15,369 bases of DNA from CAZWUZ01 sp964637655 [NCBI: uncultured bacterium] (GTDB lineage Bacteria > DAOPZR01). The stretch covers positions 14,818 to 30,186 of the forward strand of contig CAZWUZ010000013.1 of assembly GCA_964637655.1 (NCBI GenBank), written 5' to 3'. Positions within the stretch are counted from its first letter, which is position 1. Every line of letters begins with the position of its first letter. The notes beneath the pieces were generated by a model. The model worked only from the letters and a program-made list of their open reading frames with translations, was not told where the DNA came from and searched no databases. Below are positions 6,755-13,223 of the stretch, piece after piece. A program made the translations under genes and the position numbers.

Positions 6755-7555
6755 ATGAGTCGTATTCAGATGAAGGAGTTGCTGGAAGCAGGGGTGCACT
6801 TCGGGCACCAGACACGGCGCTGGAACCCGAAGATGAAGCCGTACATCTTCTCGACGCGCAAGAATATCCACATTCTCGACCTGCAGAAGACGGTGGCGCT
6901 GGCCAACAAGGCGGCGGAGTTCATCACCACGTCGGTAACCGAGGGGAAGACGGTGCTCTTCGTCGGCACCAAGAAGCAGGCGAAGAAGGCGATTGCCGAG
7001 CAGGCGGCGCGTTGCGGCATGCCCTACGTCAACAACCGCTGGCTGGGCGGCATGCTCACCAACTACGCGACGGTGCGCCGCTCGCTCAACCTGATGCTGG
7101 AAATCGAGGGACTGGAAACGTCGGGCGGGCTGGCACAGCGCCCGGTCAAAGAGCGCATGTCGCTGACGCGGCGCAAGGAGAAACTGCAGGCGAACCTCGG
7201 CGGCATCCGCGATATGCAGGGGCTGCCGGACATCCTCTTCGTCGTTGACACGCGCAAGGACACGCTGGCGGTGGCGGAAGCCCGCCGGCTGAATATCCCG
7301 GTGGTGGCGCTGGTCGACACCAACTGCGACCCGGAAGAGATCACCTACCCGATTCCCGCCAACGATGACGCTATCCGCGCCATCGCGCTTTTCTGCGCGA
7401 TTATCGCGGACGCGGTGCTCGAGGGGCAGGAGTACCGGGCGCGGCAGCAGGAGGAACTCGAGGCGCAGGCGGAACGCGCGGCGGTCGAGGGAGCACAGGC
7501 GGACGCGCTGGCGGAAAAGGTCGCGGAGACCGGCGACGGCGCGACGGCCCAGTAA
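6755..7555 (+). CDS. rpsB: 30S ribosomal protein S2
   Basis: 266 residues, a usual length for S2. S2 joins the small subunit late, near the mRNA exit and Shine-Dalgarno region. Hallmarks are the N-terminal MKELLEAGVHFGHQTRRWNP, MKPYIFSTRKNIHILDLQKT, NNRWLGGMLTN, and DTRKDTLAVAEARRLNIPVVALVDTNCDP shared by the family. The C-terminal 35 residues are Glu/Ala-rich and variable, as is common. ATG 6755 is preferred over the upstream in-frame ATG-like starts (from 6680) because AAGGAGG sits at 6741-6747 and the family begins at this methionine. It is the first gene of rpsB-tsf-pyrH-frr, a very widespread order, and is driven by the promoter at 6617-6645. Confidence 0.97.
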   Translation: MSRIQMKELLEAGVHFGHQTRRWNPKMKPYIFSTRKNIHILDLQKTVALANKAAEFITTSVTEGKTVLFVGTKKQAKKAIAEQAARCGMPYVNNRWLGGMLTNYATVRRSLNLMLEIEGLETSGGLAQRPVKERMSLTRRKEKLQANLGGIRDMQGLPDILFVVDTRKDTLAVAEARRLNIPVVALVDTNCDPEEITYPIPANDDAIRAIALFCAIIADAVLEGQEYRARQQEELEAQAERAAVEGAQADALAEKVAETGDGATAQ

Positions 7556-7567
7556 GGAGAGGACGAC

Positions 7568-8458
7568 ATGGAGATCAAGGCAAGCGATGTGAAGACCCTG
7601 CGCGAGGCAACGGGCGCGGGGATGATGGCGTGCAAGGCGGCGCTGCAGGAGTCCAACGGCGACATGGCGGCGGCGACGAAGCTGCTGCGCGAAAAGGGAC
7701 TGGCGGATGCGGCCAAGAAGCAGGCGCGCATCGCCGCGGAAGGCAAGGTGGTCATCGCGGTGAACGCCGACCGGACGCAGGGGCTGCTGCTTGAACTGAA
7801 CTGCGAAACCGACTTTGCGGCCAACAACGAAAACTTCACCGGCGCGGCGGACGCCTTTGCGGCGAAACTGCTGGCGGGAAGTTTTGCCACGGTGGCGGAC
7901 GCGGAGGCGTCGCCGCTGGGCGAAGAGGTCAAGCAGCTGTCGGCGAAGATCGGCGAGAAGGTTACGCTGCGGCGCTTCGAGAAGGTGACGGCGCCGGCGG
8001 GCGGGTTGCTCGTCGACTACCGGCACTTCAACGGCAAGATCGGCGTGCTGCTGGCCGCCAGCGGCCCGGCGGCGGCGGCGGAAACGCTGCGCCAGGTGGC
8101 GATGCACGTTGCCGCCTCGCAGCCGCAGTGTCTCGACCGCAGCGGGGTGAGCGCGGAGCAGGCGGCGGCGGAGAAGGACGTCTACCGCGCGCAGCTCGCG
8201 CAGGACGAGAAGATGGCGGGCAAGCCCGACGCGGTCAAAGAGAAAATCGTCGAGGGGAAACTCAACAAGTACTACGAGCAGGTCTGCCTGCTCGAACAGC
8301 CGTTTATCCACGACGACAAGCAGAAAGTGGGCGACGTGCTGAAGGGCGCGGGCGTGGCGGTCACGACCATGGCGCTCTTCGTGCTCGGCGAGGGGATCGA
8401 GAAGAAGTCGCAGGACCTCGCCGCGGAGGTCGCCAAGGAGCTGGCCAAACATGCCTGA
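7568..8458 (+). CDS. tsf: Translation elongation factor Ts
   Basis: 296 residues. EF-Ts regenerates EF-Tu-GTP by displacing GDP. The N-terminal UBA-like domain is clear (VKTLREATGAGMMACKAALQ, then LREKGLADAAKKQARIAAEG). The core follows with LELNCETDF and later HVAASQPQCLDR, KDVYRAQ and KVGDVLKG-type motifs. The normally conserved TDFVARN segment reads TDFAANN (residues 81-87), so two positions differ in the part that touches EF-Tu. Full family length and no frame break suggest it still works. AAGGAG lies just before ATG 7568, and the gene follows rpsB after a 12-base gap. Its last 8 bases overlap pyrH. Confidence 0.97.
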   Translation: MEIKASDVKTLREATGAGMMACKAALQESNGDMAAATKLLREKGLADAAKKQARIAAEGKVVIAVNADRTQGLLLELNCETDFAANNENFTGAADAFAAKLLAGSFATVADAEASPLGEEVKQLSAKIGEKVTLRRFEKVTAPAGGLLVDYRHFNGKIGVLLAASGPAAAAETLRQVAMHVAASQPQCLDRSGVSAEQAAAEKDVYRAQLAQDEKMAGKPDAVKEKIVEGKLNKYYEQVCLLEQPFIHDDKQKVGDVLKGAGVAVTTMALFVLGEGIEKKSQDLAAEVAKELAKHA

Positions 8459-9170
8459 GGCGAAACCGCGGTTCCAGCGTATTCTGCTCAAGATCAGCGG
8501 CGAGGCGCTCTCGGCGACGGGGCAGTCGCTCGACGGGGGCATCCTCGACGCGGTCTGCAGCGAGGTCAAGCGCATTGCCGACCTCGGCTGCCAGATCGGC
8601 ATGGTGGTCGGGGGCGGCAACATCTTCCGCGGCCTGACCGGGGTCAAGGGGGGCTTCGAGCGCACCACGGGCGACCACATGGGGATGCTGGCGACGGTAA
8701 TCAACGCCCTGGCACTGCGCGCGACGTTCGAGAAACTCGGGCAGCGCGCGGAAGTGATGACCGCGTTCCCCATCCTCGGGGTCACCCGCATCTTCAACCG
8801 CCGCGAGGCGGTGCAGCTGCTCGACCAGGGGACGGTGGTCATTTTCGCCGCCGGTACGGGCAACCCGTTCTTCACCACCGATACCGGGGCGGCGCTGCGC
8901 GCCATCGAGATATCCGCGGACGTGATGATGAAAGCGACCAAGGTCGACGGGGTCTATTCCGCCGACCCGAAGAAGGACCCGACCGCGACGAAGTACGACC
9001 GCATCACCTATGCCGAGGTCATCGCCAGACAACTTGGCGTCATGGACATCACCGCCATTACCCTCTGTCGCGAGAACAGGATGAAGGTGATGGTCTTCGC
9101 CATGACCGAACCGGGCTCGATCTTCGCCGCGGTGACGGGGCCCAACCTCGGCACCATCGTGGAGGAATGA
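8451..9170 (+). CDS. pyrH: Uridylate (UMP) kinase
   Basis: 239 residues, family size. PyrH phosphorylates UMP to UDP with ATP, feeding UTP/CTP for RNA, cell-wall sugar nucleotides and CDP-lipids. Diagnostic motifs are RILLKISGEAL at the N-terminus, GMVVGGGNIFRG, FAAGTGNPFFTTDTGAALRA and KATKVDGVYSADP, with the MDITAITLCRENRM helix near the end. The start overlaps the tsf stop (ATGCCTGA), and AAGGAG inside the end of tsf provides the ribosome-binding site, so translation is coupled. It belongs to the bacterial hexameric amino-acid-kinase-fold UMP kinases. No odd residues were noticed in the catalytic motifs. Confidence 0.97.
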   Translation: MPEAKPRFQRILLKISGEALSATGQSLDGGILDAVCSEVKRIADLGCQIGMVVGGGNIFRGLTGVKGGFERTTGDHMGMLATVINALALRATFEKLGQRAEVMTAFPILGVTRIFNRREAVQLLDQGTVVIFAAGTGNPFFTTDTGAALRAIEISADVMMKATKVDGVYSADPKKDPTATKYDRITYAEVIARQLGVMDITAITLCRENRMKVMVFAMTEPGSIFAAVTGPNLGTIVEE

Positions 9171-9171
9171 C

Positions 9172-9726
9172 ATGGACGCGATCATCAAGGGGATGACCGG
9201 CCGCCTGGACAAGACGCTGCAGACGTGCCGCGAGGACGCGGCGACGATGCGCACCGGGCGCGCCTCGGCGGCGCTGCTGCAGGGGGTGACGGTCGACTAC
9301 TACGGCACGCAGACGAAACTGACGGATATCGCCGCGGTGGCGGCACCCGAACCGCGGCTGCTGGTGGTCAAGCCCTACGACCAGTCGGCGAACCAGGCCA
9401 TCGTCAAGGCCATCCAGGCGGCGAATCTCGGGTTCAACCCGTCGGCCGATGGCGCGGTCATCCGCATCAGCGTGCCGCCCCTCTCCGAGGAACGGCGCCG
9501 CGACCTGGTCAAGGTGCTCAAGAAGAAGGGCGAAGAGAGCAAGGTGGCGCTGCGCAATATCCGGCGCGACGCCATCAACGAACTGCAGCAGGCGAAGAAG
9601 GACGGCACCCTCCCCGAGGATATGGCCAAGAAGGGGGAGAAGAAGGTGCAGGAGCAACTCGACAGCTACATACGCCAGGTGGACGACATCCTGGCGAAAA
9701 AAGAAAAGGAAATCATGGAGGTCTGA
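9172..9726 (+). CDS. frr: Ribosome recycling factor
   Basis: 184 residues, the usual length of about 185. With EF-G it splits post-termination ribosomes. Motifs seen are the helix with MRTGRASAALL and VTVDYYGTQTKLTDIA, then LLVVKPYDQSANQAIVKAI, LGFNPSADGAVIRISVPPLSEERR, VKVLKKKGEESKVALRNIRRDA and a final long helix with KEKEIMEV. GGAGG at 9161-9165, within the end of pyrH, precedes the start by six bases, and the intergenic gap is 1 base. It is fourth in the rpsB operon. The ribosome-binding site of the following ferredoxin gene lies inside its last codons. Confidence 0.97.
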   Translation: MDAIIKGMTGRLDKTLQTCREDAATMRTGRASAALLQGVTVDYYGTQTKLTDIAAVAAPEPRLLVVKPYDQSANQAIVKAIQAANLGFNPSADGAVIRISVPPLSEERRRDLVKVLKKKGEESKVALRNIRRDAINELQQAKKDGTLPEDMAKKGEKKVQEQLDSYIRQVDDILAKKEKEIMEV

Positions 9727-9729
9727 ACA

Positions 9730-9903
9730 ATGGCACACACGATCAATGAAGCATGCATCGCCTGCGGGAGCTGCGTCGACAGCTGCCCCGTACAGGCAAT
9801 CGCGGAGAGCGGCGGCAAGTACGCCATCGCCGCGGACAAGTGCATCGACTGCGGCGCCTGCGTCGAGCAGTGCCCGGTGGAAGCGATCAAGCCGGGCGCG
9901 TAA
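9730..9903 (+). CDS. 2[4Fe-4S] bacterial-type ferredoxin
   Basis: 57 residues, a small soluble electron carrier. Two full cluster motifs of the CxxCxxCxxxCP type are present: C9, C12, C15, C19-P20 and C38, C41, C44, C48-P49, related by internal pseudo-symmetry (both followed by VxAI). Clostridial-type ferredoxins have about 55 residues, so it is complete. GGAGG (9717-9721) within the end of frr precedes ATG 9730 by 8 bases, the gap to frr is 3 bases, and a strong terminator follows. It is therefore the last gene of the rpsB operon. Its partner is not visible. Candidates include iron-sulfur enzymes such as IspG, encoded about 4.6 kb downstream, and anaerobic oxidoreductases elsewhere. The identification is firm, the physiological role open. 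Confidence 0.93.
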   Translation: MAHTINEACIACGSCVDSCPVQAIAESGGKYAIAADKCIDCGACVEQCPVEAIKPGA

Positions 9904-9923
9904 GCGCGACAGCACATGCCATG

Positions 9924-9962
9924 CCGGGTGCGTTTCTTTGCGGGTGCGCACCCGGTTTTTTT
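9924..9962 (+). terminator. Intrinsic terminator of the rpsB-ferredoxin operon
   Basis: CCGGGTGCG (9924-9932) pairs with CGCACCCGG (9947-9955), followed by seven T (9956-9962). A second copy of CGGGTGCG at 9941-9948 also pairs with part of the same right arm (CGGGTGCGCACCCG is a palindrome), so two competing hairpins can form just before the T run. It separates the translation genes from uppS. Confidence 0.85.
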
Positions 9963-10012
9963 ATTCGCGCCGCCGGGGTCGCGCACGGGTACCGGCACGG
10001 ACGGAGGTCGCA

Positions 10013-10792
10013 GTGCAGGCACCTGACAGCATAACCGACACGACTGAACGCGCGCTCTGGGAACAACTGGAGGCGGCGCGCCTCCCGCGGCACGTGGCGG
10101 TCATCATGGACGGCAACGGGCGCTGGGCGAAACAGCGCGGCCTGCCGCGCCTGGCGGGCCATCAGCAGGGGGTCAGGACGGTGCGGCGCACGGTCGAACT
10201 GTGTGGCGACCTCAAGGGCATCAGGGCGCTGACGTTGTACGCTTTTTCGACGGAGAACTGGACGCGGCCCAAGGACGAAATCGGCGGACTGATGCAGCTG
10301 CTGAAGACCTACCTGCGCATCGAACTTGCCGAGATGCTGAAAAACGACATTCGCCTGACGACCATCGGGCATGTCGAAGAACTGCCGGCAGAGGCGCGCG
10401 ACGAACTCGAGACGACGAAACAGCGCACCGCGAACAATACAAAATTCATCCTCAACCTCGCGCTCAACTACGGGGCGCACCGCTCGCTGACCGATGCCGC
10501 GCGGACGCTCGCGCAGCAGGCGCGTGACGGGCACCTCGCCCCGGCGGCCATCACGCCGGAGCATGTCGCGCAGGCGCTGGAAACGTCGTTCCTGCCGCCG
10601 CTCGACCTGCTCATCCGCACCAGCGGCGAACTGCGCCTCTCGAATTTCCTGCTTTGGGAGATGGCCTACGCCGAGATGGTCGTCACCCCGGTGCTCTGGC
10701 CCGACTTCTCGCGGTGCGACTTTCTGCAGGCGCTGCTCGACTTCCAGCAGCGCGAGCGCCGCTTCGGCGCCGTCGCTGCGCCGACATCGTGA
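10013..10792 (+). CDS. uppS: Isoprenyl (undecaprenyl) diphosphate synthase
   Basis: 259 residues. This cis-prenyltransferase adds isopentenyl units to farnesyl diphosphate to make the C55 carrier for peptidoglycan and surface polysaccharides. The catalytic loop VAVIMDGNGRWAKQRG holds the essential Asp (D33) and is followed by H (LAGHQQG). Also present are LTLYAFSTENWTRP, NYG in LNLALNYGAHRSL, and RTSGELRLSNFLLWE near residue 202, where many relatives end in WQ. GTG 10013 is chosen because GGAGG (10003-10007) lies five bases before it and the protein then has family length. The frame stays open far upstream, but that part overlaps frr, the ferredoxin gene and the terminator in other frames. 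It follows the terminator at 9924-9962, so it needs read-through or its own promoter, which I cannot identify. Confidence 0.94.
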   Translation: MQAPDSITDTTERALWEQLEAARLPRHVAVIMDGNGRWAKQRGLPRLAGHQQGVRTVRRTVELCGDLKGIRALTLYAFSTENWTRPKDEIGGLMQLLKTYLRIELAEMLKNDIRLTTIGHVEELPAEARDELETTKQRTANNTKFILNLALNYGAHRSLTDAARTLAQQARDGHLAPAAITPEHVAQALETSFLPPLDLLIRTSGELRLSNFLLWEMAYAEMVVTPVLWPDFSRCDFLQALLDFQQRERRFGAVAAPTS

Positions 10793-10806
10793 TGCACGAA
10801 ACCATG

Positions 10807-10938
10807 ACGGCGTTCACCACGGAGCACACGGAACGCCTGCGGTCTGCCGGCGGTCATGCTGCTGTGTCCTCAGGACAGACCACAACGGCTTTCACCGCAG
10901 AGCACACAGAGCACGCGGAGCGCCTGCGGTCTGCCGGT
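10807..10938 (+). repeat. Two direct copies of a CACGGAGCACACGGA-type repeat
   Basis: Copy A1 (10807-10850) and copy A2 (10884-10938) share the start ACGG..TTCACC..., the GAGCACAC core and an identical 17-base end, CGCCTGCGGTCTGCCGG (10834-10850 and 10921-10937). A2 has an extra GCACGCGGAG step, so the core is itself a short tandem repeat. They lie in the 334-base gap between uppS and cdsA. Chance reading frames through this element give Thr-Glu-His runs, so I do not call a gene. Confidence 0.8.
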
Positions 10939-11007
10939 GTCAGTTCTGTGTCGGCTCCTGCCGGTTCATGCCCGCAGGGCCAACTCCCGTTGAGCAGTCG
11001 TGCATTT

Positions 11008-11080
11008 CTCCGTGAACTCCGTGTGCTCCGTGGTAAAATTCATTCCGCTCTCTGTGTGCTCTGCGTGCTCTGCGGTGAAA
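11008..11080 (-). repeat. Inverted partners of the upstream repeat copies
   Basis: TCCGTGTGCTCCGTGG (11018-11033) is the exact reverse complement of 16 bases in copy A1 (10817-10832). GTGCTCTGCGGTGAA (11065-11079) is the exact reverse complement of 15 bases in copy A2 (10891-10905). The order is A1, A2, B1, B2 rather than nested, so the two long pairings would cross. Outside the repeat copies, the 334-base gap shows nothing I recognise except a possible extended -10 (TGGTAAAAT, 11031-11039), which has no good -35, and the cdsA ribosome-binding site. Confidence 0.75.
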
Positions 11081-11126
11081 AAGTATCTGCTTTCCGTATG
11101 GGACCGATGCCGGCGGGAGGAGCAGC

Positions 11127-11996
11127 ATGAGCAACCTTATGGTGCGGGTGCTGACCGCACTTATCGGGGTGCCGCTGGTCCTGTTCGCCATGTTCCACCG
11201 CGACCCGCTCCCGGGCGGCGGCTTCCTGTTTTTTCTGCTGCCGCTGCTGATTACTGTCGCGGGGGCGAGTGAACTGAACTCGCTGCTGGCCGGCGGCAGC
11301 GCCAGCCGGCCGCGGCGGCTGCTTTACCTGCTGCTCGCGCTGGCGGCGGTCTGCGGTAGTTTCGGCAGTATCGATACGGCATTGCCGCATCGCGGCAACT
11401 GGACGGGTCTCATCACGCCGGCGGAATGGCTGGTGCTGATGCTGTTGACCGCGCTGCTGGCGGTCGGTGCGCTGCGCGTCGGGTCGGGGACGATCCCCGG
11501 CAGCGTCGGTGATGCCGGGCAGGCGCTGCTCGCGGTGGCAGGACTGGCGCTCCCCGCGTCGTTTCTCGCCCTGCTCTGGCGCCTGCGACAGGGTGCGTGG
11601 TGCGTGCTCCTGCTCTTTCTGTGCACGTGGATGGCCGATACCGGCGGCTATTTCGCCGGGAGGTTCCTCGGCCGCACGAAACTCGCCCCGGCCATCAGCC
11701 CGAAAAAGACCATTGCGGGCTTCTGGGGCGGGATGTGTGCCTCCGTGCTGGCCGCGGTGCTGCTTGCGCAGTTCGCCGGCGGGCGCGTGCCGGTCACCGT
11801 CGGACAGGCGCTGCTCTTCGGCGTGCTCATGGCGCTGGGCGGGACGCTGGGCGACCTCATCGAGTCGCTGGTCAAGCGCGAGATGCAGTGCAAGGATTCG
11901 GGCGGCCTTATTCCCGGGCACGGGGGCGTGCTCGACCGCTTCGACGCCATTCTCTTCAATGCCCCGCTGGCCTACCTGTACCTGCTGACACTGTAG
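11127..11996 (+). CDS. cdsA: Phosphatidate cytidylyltransferase (CDP-diglyceride synthase)
   Basis: 289 residues, an integral inner-membrane enzyme making CDP-diacylglycerol from phosphatidic acid and CTP, the branch point of phospholipid synthesis. The sequence is a series of hydrophobic helices (for example VRVLTALIGVPLVLFAMF and FLFFLLPLLITVAG). The family signature lies near the C-terminus at about residues 246-272: SLVKRE..CKDSGG.IPGHGGVLDRFD, with the conserved Lys, Asp, His and Asp residues. Before it come FLGRTKLAPAISPKKTIAG and GGTLGDLIES, also typical. GGAGGAG at 11116-11122 supports ATG 11127. uppS-cdsA-dxr-rseP is a common bacterial order. Here the uppS-cdsA junction is widened by the repeat cluster. 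The last codons contain the -35 of the probable dxr promoter. Confidence 0.94.
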   Translation: MSNLMVRVLTALIGVPLVLFAMFHRDPLPGGGFLFFLLPLLITVAGASELNSLLAGGSASRPRRLLYLLLALAAVCGSFGSIDTALPHRGNWTGLITPAEWLVLMLLTALLAVGALRVGSGTIPGSVGDAGQALLAVAGLALPASFLALLWRLRQGAWCVLLLFLCTWMADTGGYFAGRFLGRTKLAPAISPKKTIAGFWGGMCASVLAAVLLAQFAGGRVPVTVGQALLFGVLMALGGTLGDLIESLVKREMQCKDSGGLIPGHGGVLDRFDAILFNAPLAYLYLLTL

Positions 11997-12014
11997 CGTG
12001 TTTTGTGCTATACT
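11985..12014 (+). promoter_or_regulatory. Probable promoter for dxr-rseP-ispG
   Basis: CTGACA (11985-11990), an 18-base spacer and TATACT (12009-12014), with TGC directly before the -10 (extended -10, as in the rpsB promoter). The -35 lies inside the end of cdsA and the -10 just past its stop. The start site would be near 12020, about 40 bases before dxr. Confidence 0.6.
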
Positions 12015-12059
12015 CACCTGTCGGCGTGCAGGGTGTGTGCCGGCGCAGGCGAGGCAGAG

Positions 12060-13223
12060 ATGACAGCAAGAAACATTGTGCTTCTGGGCAGCACGGGATC
12101 CATCGGCGAGAGCACCTGCGACGTGGTGCGGGCGGCGCCTGACCGGCTGCGCCTGACCGGGCTGGCAGCGGGCAAACGCTGGGAAAAACTCGAACAGCAG
12201 GCGCTGGCGCACGGCGTCACGCGCGTGGTGGTCGACGACCCGGCGGGCGCGGAACAACTGCAACGGCGGCACCCCGACTGGCAGGTGGGGTGCGGCATAG
12301 ACGACGTCATCGCGCTGGCGACGGCGCCCGGCACGGATTTCGTCGTCGGGGCGATGGTCGGGGCAGCGGGGGCGCGCCCCGTGCTCGCGGCACTGCAGGC
12401 GGGCATCAGCGTCGGACTGGCCAACAAGGAGACGCTGGTGATGGCGGGGGAGACGGTGATGCGCGCGGCCCGCGCCTCGGGCGCCCGCATCCTCCCCATC
12501 GACAGCGAGCACAGCGCGCTCTTCCAGTGCCTCGAAGGTGAACGCGCCGCGGAAGTCGCGCGGCTGATTCTCACCGCCTCGGGCGGCCCCTTTCTGAACT
12601 TCGCCGGCGACCTGCGCGACATCACGCTCGCTGACGCGCTGGCGCACCCCAAATGGAGCATGGGGGCCAAGGTGACCATCGACTCCTCAACGCTGATGAA
12701 CAAGGGCCTCGAAGTGATTGAGGCGCATCACCTGTTCGGGTTCGCCCCGGCGCAACTCTCGGTGGTGGTCCACCCGCAGAGTATCGTCCACTCGCTGGTC
12801 GAATTCGTCGACGGCAACCTCAAGGCGCAACTCGGGGTGACGGACATGCGGCTACCCATCGCTTACGCGCTGCACTATCCGGAGCGGGTGGCCAACCCCT
12901 TCCCGAAACTGAAACTTGTCGACCTCGAACAGCTGACCTTCCGGCGCGCTGATGCGGAGCGGTTTCCCTGCCTGCGCCTGGCCTTTGACGCAGTCAAGGC
13001 AGGGGGGACGGCGCCCGCCATCCTCAACGCGGCCAACGAAGTGGCGGTGCAGGCGTTCATGGACGGGACACTCACCTTCCCGGGGATTCCGCGGCTGGTC
13101 GAGCAGGCGCTGGGCATGGTGACGGCGCAGGCGGCGGCGGACTGGGACGCGGTGGCGGCGGCGGATGCGGCGGGCCGCGCAGCGGCGCGCGAGTGGCTGG
13201 CGCGTGAGCGTGCGTCATGCTGA
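12060..13223 (+). CDS. dxr: 1-deoxy-D-xylulose-5-phosphate reductoisomerase
   Basis: 387 residues, family length. Dxr (IspC) converts DXP to MEP with NADPH and a divalent metal, the first committed step of the MEP isoprenoid pathway. Seen are the NADPH loop GSTGSIG (residues 10-16), ANKETLVMAG, the metal-binding PIDSEHSALFQC, ILTASGGPF, HPKWSMGAKVTIDSSTLMNKG with the flexible substrate loop, EAHHLFG and VHPQSIVHS. No catalytic residue appears changed. ATG 12060 is chosen because GAGG sits at 12051-12054 and the family starts just before the nucleotide loop; a longer in-frame start at 12003 would overlap the -10 region of the promoter. The stop overlaps the rseP start by 7 bases. It works in the same pathway as ispG downstream and supplies uppS with precursors. 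Confidence 0.96.
   Translation: MTARNIVLLGSTGSIGESTCDVVRAAPDRLRLTGLAAGKRWEKLEQQALAHGVTRVVVDDPAGAEQLQRRHPDWQVGCGIDDVIALATAPGTDFVVGAMVGAAGARPVLAALQAGISVGLANKETLVMAGETVMRAARASGARILPIDSEHSALFQCLEGERAAEVARLILTASGGPFLNFAGDLRDITLADALAHPKWSMGAKVTIDSSTLMNKGLEVIEAHHLFGFAPAQLSVVVHPQSIVHSLVEFVDGNLKAQLGVTDMRLPIAYALHYPERVANPFPKLKLVDLEQLTFRRADAERFPCLRLAFDAVKAGGTAPAILNAANEVAVQAFMDGTLTFPGIPRLVEQALGMVTAQAAADWDAVAAADAAGRAAAREWLARERASC

Noticed and set aside
6509-8941. Minus-strand open frame of 810 codons across rpsB, tsf and pyrH
   Set aside because: The plus strand encodes three conserved proteins over the same span; the antisense product has low-complexity Arg/Leu composition.
9449-10012. Upstream extension of the uppS reading frame
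   Set aside because: It would overlap frr, the ferredoxin and a terminator in another frame and has Arg/Ser-rich nonsense composition; the GTG at 10013 has a good ribosome-binding site.
10807-11080. Repeat cluster as a CRISPR array
   Set aside because: Only two direct copies with unequal length, inverted partners and no regular spacers or cas genes.
10654-11130. Small plus-strand frames with Thr-Glu-His and Leu-Cys-Val runs in the uppS-cdsA gap
   Set aside because: They are translations of the intergenic repeat, lack ribosome-binding sites and partly overlap uppS.
11040-12647. Minus-strand open frame of 535 codons across cdsA and dxr
   Set aside because: Antisense to two firmly identified genes, with Gln/Arg-rich composition and no domain.
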